25,654 bases of DNA from an uncultured Prevotella sp. Lineage in GTDB: Bacteria; Bacteroidota; Bacteroidia; Bacteroidales; Bacteroidaceae. The notes beneath the pieces were generated by a model that had not been told where the DNA came from, ran no database searches, and was given only the letters and a program-made list of their open reading frames with translations. Where the stretch lies: contig CAKPTK010000020.1 of the NCBI GenBank assembly GCA_934190685.1, forward strand, positions 1-25,654. The letters are read 5' to 3'. Positions 16,962-24,452 of the stretch are shown here, one piece after another. Positions within the stretch are counted from its first letter, which is position 1. Each line of letters opens with the position of its first letter. The position numbers and the translations under genes were made by a program.

Positions 16962-17534
16962 TTAAAATTTCTTGCCGAAGACGATGCTGACGAATGTCTT
17001 GAAAAGGATGGAGAAATCAAGCCACCACGAGCGGTGCTCCAAATAGTAGAGGTCGAGCTCCAACCGCTTGAGCATCTTCGCCATCGTGTCGGTGTAGCCG
17101 TTGTAGAGCGTGGCGTAGGAGGTGACTCCGGGGCGTATCTGATAGAGCAGCTCGTAGCGGGGGTCGCGCTCCATGATCTGGTCGATGTAGTATTTGCGCT
17201 CCGGACGGGGGCCGATGAACGCCATGTCGCCCTTCAGGACGTTCCACAGCTGGGGCAGCTCGTCGAGGTGGTGCTCGCGCAGGAATTTCCCCGTGCGGGT
17301 CATGCGGGTCTCGTTCTCGTGCTGGCAGAGCAGGGGTCCCTCCTCCTCCGCCTCGACCGTCATGCTGCGGAACTTGTAGATGTAGAAGGGCTTGCCGCCC
17401 CTTCCGATGCGCTCCTGGCGGAAGATGGCGGGTCCGCGGTCCTCGCGCTTCACGGCGATGTAGCACAACAGGAAGAGCGGGGAGAAAAGCACGAGGGCTA
17501 TCAGGGCGATGACGAAATCACAACCTCTTTTCAT
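16962..17534 (-). CDS. Bacterial sugar transferase (monotopic phosphoglycosyl transferase, PglC/WbaP catalytic type)
   Basis: The 190-residue protein has the minimal bacterial sugar transferase domain. It has one N-terminal re-entrant hydrophobic segment (residues 7-28), then FRQERIGRGGKPFYIYKFRSM, the catalytic Asp-Glu pair in HLDELPQLWNVLKGDM (Asp91, Glu92), and the phosphate-binding IGPRPER. Such enzymes move a sugar-1-phosphate from a UDP-sugar to undecaprenyl phosphate and so start a capsule, O-antigen or glycoprotein glycan. The start at 17534 is set by the KRGCDF membrane segment and by the ATGA overlap with the preceding gene; the open frame to 18065 is the other gene read out of frame. 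The sugar is unknown. Confidence 0.88.
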   Translation of the reverse strand: MKRGCDFVIALIALVLFSPLFLLCYIAVKREDRGPAIFRQERIGRGGKPFYIYKFRSMTVEAEEEGPLLCQHENETRMTRTGKFLREHHLDELPQLWNVLKGDMAFIGPRPERKYYIDQIMERDPRYELLYQIRPGVTSYATLYNGYTDTMAKMLKRLELDLYYLEHRSWWLDFSILFKTFVSIVFGKKF

Positions 17535-18616
17535 GCCGCGGCTTCCTTTCTTCGAATCAACACGTTGACCACCTCGTGGAAAGCCACATAGACGGCGATG
17601 TCGGCCGCGACGATGGCGGTCAGAGACATGCATTGCGACACCAGTCCGTTGAAGAGGATATAGAACAGGGCGAGCGACAGGATGGCGGCCAGCGCCTGGT
17701 GCTGGCTCATGCCCGCGGCCATCAGCTTGTGGTGGATGTGGTTGCGGTCGGCGTCGAACACGGGCTTGCGGTGGCGCAGGCGCACCAGGATGACGCGCGC
17801 CACGTCGTAGACGGGCACGATGAGCAGCGTGTAGGCCATCAGGAAGCCGGCGGGGCGCCAGGCGGCCATCAGCGGCGTGACCATGGAGTATTTCACAAAA
17901 AGGAAGGCGAGGATGAAGCCGAGCGTCAGACTGCCCGAGTCGCCCATGAAAAGTTTCTTGCTCTTGCTGAACACATTGTAGTAGCTGTAGGCGACAAGCA
18001 CTCCGACCAGCCCGCCGATCATCATGCAATAGATCCACACGTTGAGGCGTATGAACAGGCAGCAATAGCCCGCCAGGGCGATGATGCTCAGTCCGGAGGC
18101 CAGGCCGTCGATGCCGTCGATGAGGTTCATGGCGTTGTCGATGAAGACCACCACGAAGACGGTCAGCGGCATGCCCACCAGGGCGGGTATCTCGTGGAGT
18201 CCGCAGAAGCCGTAGAAATTGTTGATGTAGAGTCCCGACAGGGGGAGGAAGCAGGCGGCGAAGACCTGTACGAGGAATTTGGGCATGGCGGGCAGCCCCA
18301 CCACGTCGTCGACGATGCCCACGGCGTAGACCAGCAGGGTGCCCACCAACAGATAGACACTCGAGGCGCTCACCTTCACTTCGCCTCCGTCCATGACGCA
18401 GAGTGCCAGCATCGCCAGCACAAAGGAAATCACCATGCTCGGCATGAAGCTGATGCCGCCCAGGCGGGGTACGGCCGTTTTGTGTCTCTTTCTGGTATCA
18501 GGCAAGTCGTATAGTTGCTTATCCCGGCAGAATTTCAAGATGGCGGGGATGATGGTGAAACCGCACAGACCGCTCACGAGAAAGGCGACAAGGATAAAGA
18601 GTATGTATGTATACAT
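17531..18616 (-). CDS. WecA/MraY-family undecaprenyl-phosphate sugar-1-phosphate transferase
   Basis: The 361-residue polytopic protein has about 10-11 membrane helices. Family motifs are all present: VPRLGG (49-54), GIVDDVVGL with Asp103/Asp104, NAMNLIDGIDGLA (161-173), MGDSGS (224-229), and the basic loop DRNHIHH (290-296), whose His cluster is typical of the WecA/TagO branch rather than MraY. It should transfer GlcNAc-1-phosphate or a related sugar to undecaprenyl phosphate at the inner face of the inner membrane. The gene is first in a two-gene operon; its TGA overlaps the ATG of the monotopic transferase. A TAnnTTTG box lies 38 nt upstream. The donor sugar is inferred from the family only. 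Confidence 0.88.
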   Translation of the reverse strand: MYTYILFILVAFLVSGLCGFTIIPAILKFCRDKQLYDLPDTRKRHKTAVPRLGGISFMPSMVISFVLAMLALCVMDGGEVKVSASSVYLLVGTLLVYAVGIVDDVVGLPAMPKFLVQVFAACFLPLSGLYINNFYGFCGLHEIPALVGMPLTVFVVVFIDNAMNLIDGIDGLASGLSIIALAGYCCLFIRLNVWIYCMMIGGLVGVLVAYSYYNVFSKSKKLFMGDSGSLTLGFILAFLFVKYSMVTPLMAAWRPAGFLMAYTLLIVPVYDVARVILVRLRHRKPVFDADRNHIHHKLMAAGMSQHQALAAILSLALFYILFNGLVSQCMSLTAIVAADIAVYVAFHEVVNVLIRRKEAAA

Positions 18617-18654
18617 GTTGTGCTATTCTATTTTTATATATTAATAAACGACAA

Positions 18655-18683
18655 CAAATGTATATTATTGCGTCAAGGGCAAA
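18655..18683 (-). promoter_or_regulatory. Promoter of the WecA-like operon
   Basis: On the minus strand TACATTTG occupies 18662-18655. A TTTG at 18683-18680 is 17 bp upstream, a little closer than usual. It lies just downstream of the terminator of the neighbouring isomerase gene. Confidence 0.5.
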
Positions 18684-18700
18684 GAAAATGGGAAAACATG

Positions 18701-18731
18701 GAAAAAGCCCGGCAGGATCGCTGCCGGGCTT
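18701..18731 (-). terminator. Intrinsic terminator of the isomerase gene
   Basis: Perfect 10-bp arms AAGCCCGGCA (18705-18714) and TGCCGGGCTT (18722-18731) with a 7-nt loop. On the minus strand the hairpin is followed by a run of five T (18706-18702, partly within the arm), as expected for a rho-independent terminator 24 bp after the isomerase stop. Confidence 0.85.
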
Positions 18732-18754
18732 GGGGTTGTGTCGCTGTGTGTTTT

Positions 18755-20233
18755 TTAAGCGAATGGGTTCTCTGTCGGATAAGGAAGGCTCTTGGGCTGG
18801 TTGTAGGCGATGTCCTGGATGCCCAGGTACTTGAACACCTCGAAGAGGGTCTTGCCCACGTGGGAGAAGGCCACGGCTCCGTGGTGTGGATAGCCCTTCT
18901 GGATCAGCACGTGGCGGTAGAAGCGGCCCATCTCGCGGATGGCGAAGATGCCGATGCCGCCGAACGAGCGTGTGGGTACGTCGAGCACCTCGCCCTCGGC
19001 GATGTAGGAGCGGAGGTTGCCCTCGGCGTCGCACTGCAGGCGGTAGAAGGTGATGTCGCTGGCAGCGATGTCGCCCTCGAGTGTGCCGCGGGTGAAGTCG
19101 GGCTTGCCGCCGTTCTCGAGCAGACGGTTCTGGATGAGCTGGAACTTGATGGCGCGGTTGGCACACATCTTGCACTGTGGAGTGTTGCCGCAGTGGAAGC
19201 CCATGAAGGTGTCGGTCAGTTTGTAGTCATACTTGCCGACGATGTCCTCGTCATAGATATACTTGGGGACAGAGTTGTTGATGTCGAGCAGGGTCACGGT
19301 GTCGTCGCTCGCGCACATGCCGATATACTCGGACAGGGCGCCGTAGATGTCCACCTCGCAGGCAACGGGGATGCCGCGGCTTGCCAGGCGGCTGTTGACG
19401 TAGCATGGCTCGAAACCGAACTGGCTCGGGAAGGCCGGCCAGCACTTGTCGGCGAAGGCCACATACTGGCGGGAGCCCTTGTGGTTCTCCGCCCAGTCGA
19501 GCAGGGTGAGCTCAAACTGTGCCATGCGGCGGCTCAGGTCTGGATAGTATCTTCCCTCGCCCATCTCTTCCGCCATTTCCTTGCATACAGCATCGATGCG
19601 CGGGTCGTTCTCGTGCTCTTTGTAGGACACGAGCAGGTCGAGCTCGGAATTCTCCTCAATCTCCACACCCAGTTCATAGAGTCCCTTGATAGGGGCGTTG
19701 CAAGCGAAGAAGTCCTGTGGACGTGGACCGAAGGTGATGATCTTGAGTCCCTTGAGTCCGAGGATCACGCGTGCCACGGGCACGAAGTCGGCCATCATCT
19801 TGGCCACGTCCTCCGCTGTGCCGACAGGATACTCGGGGATATAGCCCTTCAAGTGGCGCATGCCGAGGTTGTAGGAGCAGTTGAGCATGCCGCAGTAGGC
19901 GTCACCGCGGCCGTTGATCATGTCGCCGTCGCCCTCGGCGGCTGCCACGAACATGCAGGGGCCGTCGAAGTTCTTGGCAATCAGCGTCTCAGGAGTCTCC
20001 GGACCGAAATTGCCGAGGAACACCACGAGGGCGTTGCAGCCGGCTTCCTTGACCTCTCCGAGGGCCTTGAGCATATCTTGTTCGTTCTCCACAGTGGTCT
20101 GGCAGTTGTAGAGATCGCCCTTGTATTCTTTTACGATGTTTTCACGGCGCTGTGTGGACAGTGCGATAGGGAAACAGTCACGGCTAACGGCAATGATGCC
20201 AAGCTTGACTTGTGGAATGTTGTTGCTTGTCAT
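18755..20233 (-). CDS. L-fucose/L-arabinose isomerase-family protein
   Basis: The 492-residue protein belongs to the fucose isomerase/arabinose isomerase superfamily, which interconverts aldoses and ketoses with Mn or a similar metal in the cytoplasm. It contains VKLGIIAVSRDCFP at the N-terminus, GNFGPETPETLIAK, AAAEGDGDMINGRGDAYCGM, and ITFGPRPQDFFACNAPIKGL. Likely metal ligands are Glu293 in ACEVDIYGALSEY and Asp317 in LLDINNSVPKYI, with a C-terminal His in RFYRHVLIQKGYPHHG. It is shorter than classical FucI (about 590). The start at 20233 is chosen because an ATG and the family N-terminus coincide there; the frame continues upstream to a TTG that overlaps the promoter box. No other fucose or arabinose genes lie nearby, so the true substrate is open. 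Confidence 0.82.
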   Translation of the reverse strand: MTSNNIPQVKLGIIAVSRDCFPIALSTQRRENIVKEYKGDLYNCQTTVENEQDMLKALGEVKEAGCNALVVFLGNFGPETPETLIAKNFDGPCMFVAAAEGDGDMINGRGDAYCGMLNCSYNLGMRHLKGYIPEYPVGTAEDVAKMMADFVPVARVILGLKGLKIITFGPRPQDFFACNAPIKGLYELGVEIEENSELDLLVSYKEHENDPRIDAVCKEMAEEMGEGRYYPDLSRRMAQFELTLLDWAENHKGSRQYVAFADKCWPAFPSQFGFEPCYVNSRLASRGIPVACEVDIYGALSEYIGMCASDDTVTLLDINNSVPKYIYDEDIVGKYDYKLTDTFMGFHCGNTPQCKMCANRAIKFQLIQNRLLENGGKPDFTRGTLEGDIAASDITFYRLQCDAEGNLRSYIAEGEVLDVPTRSFGGIGIFAIREMGRFYRHVLIQKGYPHHGAVAFSHVGKTLFEVFKYLGIQDIAYNQPKSLPYPTENPFA

Positions 20234-20274
20234 AATATTTCTGTTTTTGTTTAGAAGATTTTCTGTTTTATTGG

Positions 20275-20288
20275 TGTACAAATGTACA
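20275..20288 (-). promoter_or_regulatory. Promoter -7 box of the isomerase gene inside a dyad
   Basis: On the minus strand TACATTTG (20286-20279) matches TAnnTTTG, 45 nt before the start. It lies within TGTACA-AA-TGTACA, a perfect 6+6 dyad that could be an operator overlapping the promoter. Confidence 0.55.
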
Positions 20289-20336
20289 ACAATATTCGTG
20301 AATAGCCGTGACCGTTTAAGATAATTTATACAATAA

Positions 20337-20368
20337 TTTTGCCTTGCCGAGGAAAAAGACTACCTTTG
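20337..20368 (+). promoter_or_regulatory. Promoter of the EamA transporter gene
   Basis: TTTTG at 20337-20341, a 19-bp spacer and TACCTTTG at 20361-20368 followed by CA form a near-consensus Bacteroidetes promoter. Its position shows that the coding start is the ATG at 20428, not further upstream. Confidence 0.75.
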
Positions 20369-20427
20369 CACGACTGAATCCGTGGACGAATGGCCGTCCA
20401 CCCGAATCCTACAAAGAAGAACGCGGA

Positions 20428-21372
20428 ATGAACGAAAAGTTGAAAGGTACTGTCTGCGGCGTGGTGGCCGCTATCTGTTATGGAACGAACCCGCTGGGAG
20501 CTCTCTCGCTCTATGCCGACGGGAAGAATGCCGAGTCGGTGCTGTTCTACCGCTATGCGCTGGCTGTCCTGATGCTGGGCGCGCTGATGCTGGTGGAGCG
20601 CAAGCCGTTCGGGGTGACCCGGAAGGAGATGGGCATCATCTCGGTGCTCGGCGTGCTGTTCGCCTCGTCCTCGCAATGCCTTTATTTCAGTTTCAACCAT
20701 ATGGACGCGGGCATCGCCTCCACCATCCTCTTCGTCTACCCCGTCATGGTGGCGGTCATCATGGCGGTGCTGTTCAAGGAAAGGGTGACACTGGTCACCT
20801 GTCTGTCCATCTTGCTCGCCCTGGGGGGCATCACCTTATTATATAATGGGGGCGGTGGAGCGACCCTGAGCACGGCGGGCGTGATCCTGGTGCTCGTCTC
20901 GTCGCTGACCTACGCCGTGTACATCGTGGTGGTGAACAAGTCGTCGCTGCGGATGTCGTCGGTCAAGTTGTCGTTCTATGTGCTGTTGGTGGGCACGGTC
21001 TTCATCGTGCTCTCTTCGTTTGCCGGCGCCGACTACAAGCTCCAGGCGCTCACCACCCCGAGCCAATGGATGTACGCCCTGCTGCTGGCGCTGCTGCCCA
21101 CGGTGATATCCCTCGTGCTGATGGTGGTCGCCGTCCACAACATCGGCTCCACCCCGACCGCCATTATGGGGGCGCTCGAGCCGCTCACCGCCGTGGTCAT
21201 CGGCGTGACCGTGTTCGGCGAGGCGCTGACTTTCCGCCTCTGTGTCGGCATCGTCCTGATTCTGACGGCGGTGATGCTCATCATCGTGGGCAAGTCGTTC
21301 TCCAAGGCAAGGCTCACCCGGGTGGTCAACTATCTGGGACACGTTTTGCAGAAAACATGGCGATGGAAATAG
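20428..21372 (+). CDS. EamA/DMT-superfamily transporter
   Basis: The 314-residue inner-membrane protein has about ten hydrophobic helices in two homologous halves, the hallmark of EamA (drug/metabolite transporter) proteins. The first half starts with LKGTVCGVVAAICYGTNPLGALSL and contains the FYRYALAVLML and SSSQCLYFSFNHMDAGIAS segments; the second half ends with AIMGALEPLTAVVIGVTVFGEAL and a final helix, LCVGIVLILTAVMLIIVG. AIMGALEPLTAVVIG is the conserved second-half EamA signature. The C-terminus is basic and cytoplasmic. Such proteins export or import metabolites such as amino acids, but the substrate cannot be read from sequence. The start at 20428 follows a strong promoter at 20337-20368. 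Confidence 0.85.
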   Translation: MNEKLKGTVCGVVAAICYGTNPLGALSLYADGKNAESVLFYRYALAVLMLGALMLVERKPFGVTRKEMGIISVLGVLFASSSQCLYFSFNHMDAGIASTILFVYPVMVAVIMAVLFKERVTLVTCLSILLALGGITLLYNGGGGATLSTAGVILVLVSSLTYAVYIVVVNKSSLRMSSVKLSFYVLLVGTVFIVLSSFAGADYKLQALTTPSQWMYALLLALLPTVISLVLMVVAVHNIGSTPTAIMGALEPLTAVVIGVTVFGEALTFRLCVGIVLILTAVMLIIVGKSFSKARLTRVVNYLGHVLQKTWRWK

Positions 21373-21381
21373 CAGACAAGA

Positions 21382-21402
21382 AAGAAAACGGCATGTTTTC
21401 TT
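21382..21402 (+). terminator. Weak hairpin after the EamA gene
   Basis: Arms AAGAAAAC (21382-21389) and GTTTTCTT (21395-21402) pair perfectly around a 5-nt loop. There is no long T-run after it, so it may be a weak terminator or insulator before the next promoter. Confidence 0.4.
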
Positions 21403-21409
21403 ACAAATG

Positions 21410-21441
21410 TTTGGCGGTTAGCGAAGAAAGGCTTACTTTTG
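21410..21441 (+). promoter_or_regulatory. Promoter of the ACT-UPF0210 operon
   Basis: TTTG at 21410-21413, a 20-bp spacer and TACTTTTG at 21434-21441 fit the Bacteroidetes housekeeping consensus. The leader to the ATG at 21479 is short. Confidence 0.75.
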
Positions 21442-21478
21442 TAGTCTGAAAGTAATCAACAAAACAGAAACAGCTCAG

Positions 21479-21751
21479 ATGAACAAGACGATTATTACAG
21501 TAGTGGGCAAGGATACTGTGGGTATCATTGCCAAGGTATGTACTTATTTGGCGGAGAACGACGTGAATATCCTTGACATCTCCCAGACCATCGTGCAGGA
21601 GTATTTCAACATGATGATGATTGTCGACATGTCGCGCATGAAGATGCCTTTCGAACAGGCAGCCGAAAAGCTTGCCGACCTCGGACTCCAGATGGGCGTT
21701 CAGGTGAAGTGCCAGCGTGAGGAGATTTTCGACATGATGCACCGCGTCTAA
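21479..21751 (+). CDS. ACT-domain protein (UPF0237 type)
   Basis: The 90-residue protein is a single ACT domain. It begins with KTIITVVGKDTVGIIAKVCTYL, where the VGKDTVGI turn is the ligand-binding loop of ACT domains, followed by NVNILDISQ-like strand (NDVNILDISQTIV) and EYFNMMMIVDMS. Stand-alone ACT domains usually bind amino acids and regulate a partner. The partner is very likely the protein encoded 21 bp downstream, since this pair is found together in many bacteria. The ligand and the regulated activity are unknown. The gene has its own strong promoter. Confidence 0.88.
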   Translation: MNKTIITVVGKDTVGIIAKVCTYLAENDVNILDISQTIVQEYFNMMMIVDMSRMKMPFEQAAEKLADLGLQMGVQVKCQREEIFDMMHRV

Positions 21752-21772
21752 ACATAAAACACCAGCAACACT

Positions 21773-23137
21773 ATGATCAATATATCAGAGGTCATCGAGA
21801 CCAACAAGATGATTGAGCAGGAGAATCTCGACGTGCGCACCATCACCATGGGCATCTCCCTGCTGGACTGCGCCGACGGAAATCTCGACAAGCTCTGTCA
21901 GAACATCTACTATAAAATCACCAGCCTGGCCAAAGACCTGGTCAAGACAGGCGAGGACATCTCCAAGGAATTCGGCGTGCCTATCGTGAACAAGCGCATC
22001 GCCATCACCCCTATCGCCCTCGTGGGCGGAACGGCGTGCCAGACACCCGACGACTATGTGAAAATCGCCAAGACGCTGGACCGCGTGGCCAAGGAACTGG
22101 GCGTCAACTTCCTCGGCGGCTACTCCGCCATCGTCTCGAAGGGAATGAGCCGCAGCGACGAACTGCTCATCCGATCCATTCCGAAAGCCCTGGCGGAAAC
22201 AGAATTCATCTGCAGTTCCGTGAACGTGGGCTCCACCAAGACCGGCATCAACATGGACGCCGTCAGACTGATGGGCGAAATCGTGAAAGAGACCGCCGAG
22301 GCCACCAAGGACAAAGACTCTTTGGGCTGCGCCAAACTGGTGGTGCTCTGCAACGCTCCCGACGACAACCCGTTCATGGCGGGCGCCTTCCACGGCGTGT
22401 CCGAGCCCGACGCTGTGATCAGTGTGGGCGTGAGCGGTCCGGGTGTGGTGAAGTATGCGCTCGAGAGTGTGCGCGGCGAGAGTTTCGAGGTGCTCTGCGA
22501 GACCATCAAGCGCACGGCGTTCAAGATCACCCGTGTGGGACAGCTCGTCGCAAAAGAGGCCTCACGCCGACTGGGCATTCCCTACGGCATCATCGACCTC
22601 TCCCTGGCCCCCACCCCCGCCATCGGCGACAGTGTGGCGGACATCCTCAAGGAAATCGGCCTTGAGCACCCCGGGGCACCGGGCACAACGGCCGCCCTGG
22701 CACTGCTCAACGACCAAGTGAAGAAAGGCGGCATTATGGCCTCGTCCTATGTGGGCGGACTGAGTGGAGCCTTCATCCCCGTGAGCGAGGACCAAGGCAT
22801 GATCGACGCTGTGGAGGCCGGCGCGCTGACCATCGAGAAACTGGAGGCGATGACCTGTGTCTGCTCCGTGGGACTCGACATGATTGCCATCCCCGGCGAC
22901 ACGCCCGCGACGACCATCGCCGGCATCATCGCCGATGAATCAGCCATCGGCATGGTCAACCAGAAGACGACAGCCGTGCGTGTGATTCCTGTAGTGGGAA
23001 TGAAAGTGGGCGACAACGTGGACTTCGGCGGACTGCTCGGCCATGCGCCCATCATGCCCGTCAACCAGTTCAGTTGCGACGCTTTCGTCAACCGGACGGG
23101 CCGCATCCCCGCTCCTATCCACAGTTTCAAGAACTAA
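21773..23137 (+). CDS. UPF0210/DUF711 (PFL-fold) family protein
   Basis: The 454-residue protein matches the UPF0210 (DUF711) family at full length. Recognised parts are [77 protein letters not shown], and a glycine-rich C-terminal part with [16 protein letters not shown] and [14 protein letters not shown]. The fold is reported to resemble the barrel of pyruvate formate-lyase-type enzymes, but the glycyl-radical motif is absent and no reaction is established. The close pairing with an ACT-domain protein suggests an amino-acid-responsive enzyme or regulator. The gene is followed by a strong terminator. Confidence 0.88.
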   Translation: MINISEVIETNKMIEQENLDVRTITMGISLLDCADGNLDKLCQNIYYKITSLAKDLVKTGEDISKEFGVPIVNKRIAITPIALVGGTACQTPDDYVKIAKTLDRVAKELGVNFLGGYSAIVSKGMSRSDELLIRSIPKALAETEFICSSVNVGSTKTGINMDAVRLMGEIVKETAEATKDKDSLGCAKLVVLCNAPDDNPFMAGAFHGVSEPDAVISVGVSGPGVVKYALESVRGESFEVLCETIKRTAFKITRVGQLVAKEASRRLGIPYGIIDLSLAPTPAIGDSVADILKEIGLEHPGAPGTTAALALLNDQVKKGGIMASSYVGGLSGAFIPVSEDQGMIDAVEAGALTIEKLEAMTCVCSVGLDMIAIPGDTPATTIAGIIADESAIGMVNQKTTAVRVIPVVGMKVGDNVDFGGLLGHAPIMPVNQFSCDAFVNRTGRIPAPIHSFKN

Positions 23138-23162
23138 CGACTTTCCCCCAACTTCATATAGT

Positions 23163-23207
23163 CCGCAAGCAGGAGTGTCACAACAAGCTCTCCCGCTTGC
23201 GGTTTTT
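23163..23207 (+). terminator. Intrinsic terminator after the UPF0210 gene
   Basis: CCGCAAGC (23163-23170) pairs perfectly with GCTTGCGG (23195-23202), with further inner GGAG/CTCC pairing possible. TTTTT follows at 23203-23207. Confidence 0.85.
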
Positions 23208-23225
23208 CTTTGCACCGGCACGACT

Positions 23226-24305
23226 ATGACAACATCCACAAGATTCTCCGACACGATACTGAGATGGTTTGCAGAAAACGGCAGGGCCTTGCCTTGGCGA
23301 GAGACCCGGGACCCGTATGCCGTCTGGCTGAGCGAAATCATCCTGCAACAAACGCGCGTCAGCCAGGGACGGGAATATTGGGAGCGGTTCATGCGCCAAT
23401 ATCCCACCGTGGAAGACTTGGCTGAAGCCAGCGAAGACGAGGTGCTGAAGTTGTGGCAGGGACTGGGCTACTACAGCCGGGCACGCAACCTACACACCGC
23501 CGCCCGGCAAATCGCACAACTCGGCAGGTTTCCCGACACGCTCGAGGAAATCAGAAAGCTGAAAGGTGTGGGCGACTATACGGCAGCCGCCATCGGCTCC
23601 ATCGCCTTCGGACTGCCCGCCGCCGTGCTCGACGGCAATGTCTACAGGGTGCTGTCGCGCTACTTCGGCATCGACACACCCATCAACACGACCCAAGGCA
23701 AGAAGGAGTTCTCCGCTCTCGCCCAGTCGCTGTTGCCCGCCAGGCAAGCCTCGGCCTACAACCAGGGAATGATGGACTTCGGCGCCATCCAGTGCACCCC
23801 GGCATCGCCCCGATGCCTGCTCTGTCCGCTGGCAGACAGCTGCGAGGCACTGCGGCTGGGCAAGGTGGCCACGCTGCCCGTCAAGGCGAAGACCGTGAAG
23901 ATATCCATGCGCTGGCTCACCTATGTGTACCTCCGCCACCAAGGCAAAGTGGCCATCCGCCGCCGCGGCAAAGGCGACATTTGGCAAGGACTCTGGGAGC
24001 CGTTCAACGCCTCCGTCCACGAAGACAAGTCGTGTGCGCAGGTGGAGGAAATCATGCAAGCCTTGCAGCTCGACCCGGCGAAAGCCACCGTCAGAGAAGT
24101 GGCGAAAGGCGTGAAGCACGTGCTCACCCACCGCATTCTCCTCGCCGACTTCTACTTGATAGAGGCGGAAACAGCTCCCCTGCTGCCCCCGGAATATCAA
24201 TGGGTCGAAGAGAAAGACTGCGGGAACTATGCCGTGCCAAGGCTTATCGAACAAATGTTTGAGCGGGTATGGACACAAGAAAGAGCGGAGAAGCGCAGAG
24301 ACTGA
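23226..24305 (+). CDS. mutY: A/G-specific adenine glycosylase
   Basis: The 359-residue DNA repair enzyme removes adenine mispaired with 8-oxoguanine or guanine. It has the HhH-GPD fold: catalytic Glu37 in VWLSEIILQQTRV, helix-hairpin-helix LKGVGDYTAAAIGS (112-125), and catalytic Asp136 in AAVLDGNVYRV. The [4Fe-4S] cluster loop is intact, Cys190-x6-Cys197-x2-Cys200-x5-Cys206. The C-terminal part (about 225-350, HVLTHRILLADFYLIE) is the NUDIX-like 8-oxoG recognition domain. The start at 23226 is chosen because the family begins here; the open frame to 23043 lies inside the preceding gene. It begins 18 bp after the terminator, and a degenerate TTTCTTTG box at 23205-23212 may be its promoter, giving a nearly leaderless transcript. 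Confidence 0.93.
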   Translation: MTTSTRFSDTILRWFAENGRALPWRETRDPYAVWLSEIILQQTRVSQGREYWERFMRQYPTVEDLAEASEDEVLKLWQGLGYYSRARNLHTAARQIAQLGRFPDTLEEIRKLKGVGDYTAAAIGSIAFGLPAAVLDGNVYRVLSRYFGIDTPINTTQGKKEFSALAQSLLPARQASAYNQGMMDFGAIQCTPASPRCLLCPLADSCEALRLGKVATLPVKAKTVKISMRWLTYVYLRHQGKVAIRRRGKGDIWQGLWEPFNASVHEDKSCAQVEEIMQALQLDPAKATVREVAKGVKHVLTHRILLADFYLIEAETAPLLPPEYQWVEEKDCGNYAVPRLIEQMFERVWTQERAEKRRD

Positions 24306-24366
24306 TATACCCATGAGGTTTTAGAAAATTTAAGGCTCCAGATCTTTCCGTTTTAGGTATTTATCT

Positions 24367-24380
24367 TGTACCTTTGTACA
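24367..24380 (+). promoter_or_regulatory. Promoter -7 box of the TlpA-like gene within a near-palindrome
   Basis: TACCTTTG at 24369-24376 matches TAnnTTTG. It sits in TGTACCTTTGTACA, which differs at one base from the sequence at the isomerase promoter (minus strand of 20275-20288). No clear -33 TTG is present. Confidence 0.55.
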
Positions 24381-24381
24381 C

Positions 24382-24418
24382 CCATTGACAATTGGTTGCA
24401 CACGACAATTGTCAATGG
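24382..24418. repeat. Perfect 13-bp inverted repeat in the 5' leader of the TlpA-like gene
   Basis: CCATTGACAATTG (24382-24394) and CAATTGTCAATGG (24406-24418) are perfectly complementary and enclose an 11-nt loop. The repeat begins 5 bp after the -7 promoter box and ends 34 nt before the start codon. There is no T-run after it, so it is more likely an operator, an RNA-stability hairpin or a translational control element than a terminator. Confidence 0.85.
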
Positions 24419-24452
24419 CAACATTGATCAAAAACAAAAAACTTTGGAAAAT

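Noticed and set aside
17535..18065. N-terminal extension of the sugar transferase making a 367-residue WbaP-like enzyme
   Set aside because: The extra part is the WecA-like gene read in the wrong frame; it is Arg/His-rich and has no membrane helices. The short 190-residue form has the proper membrane segment and an ATGA overlap.
18515..20254. A 579-codon plus-strand frame antisense to the isomerase gene
   Set aside because: No motif on this strand; the minus-strand isomerase motifs are intact over the full length.
24382..24418. Intrinsic terminator in front of the TlpA-like gene
   Set aside because: The stem is perfect but no T-run follows on the plus strand (GCAACATTGATC comes next), so termination is unlikely.
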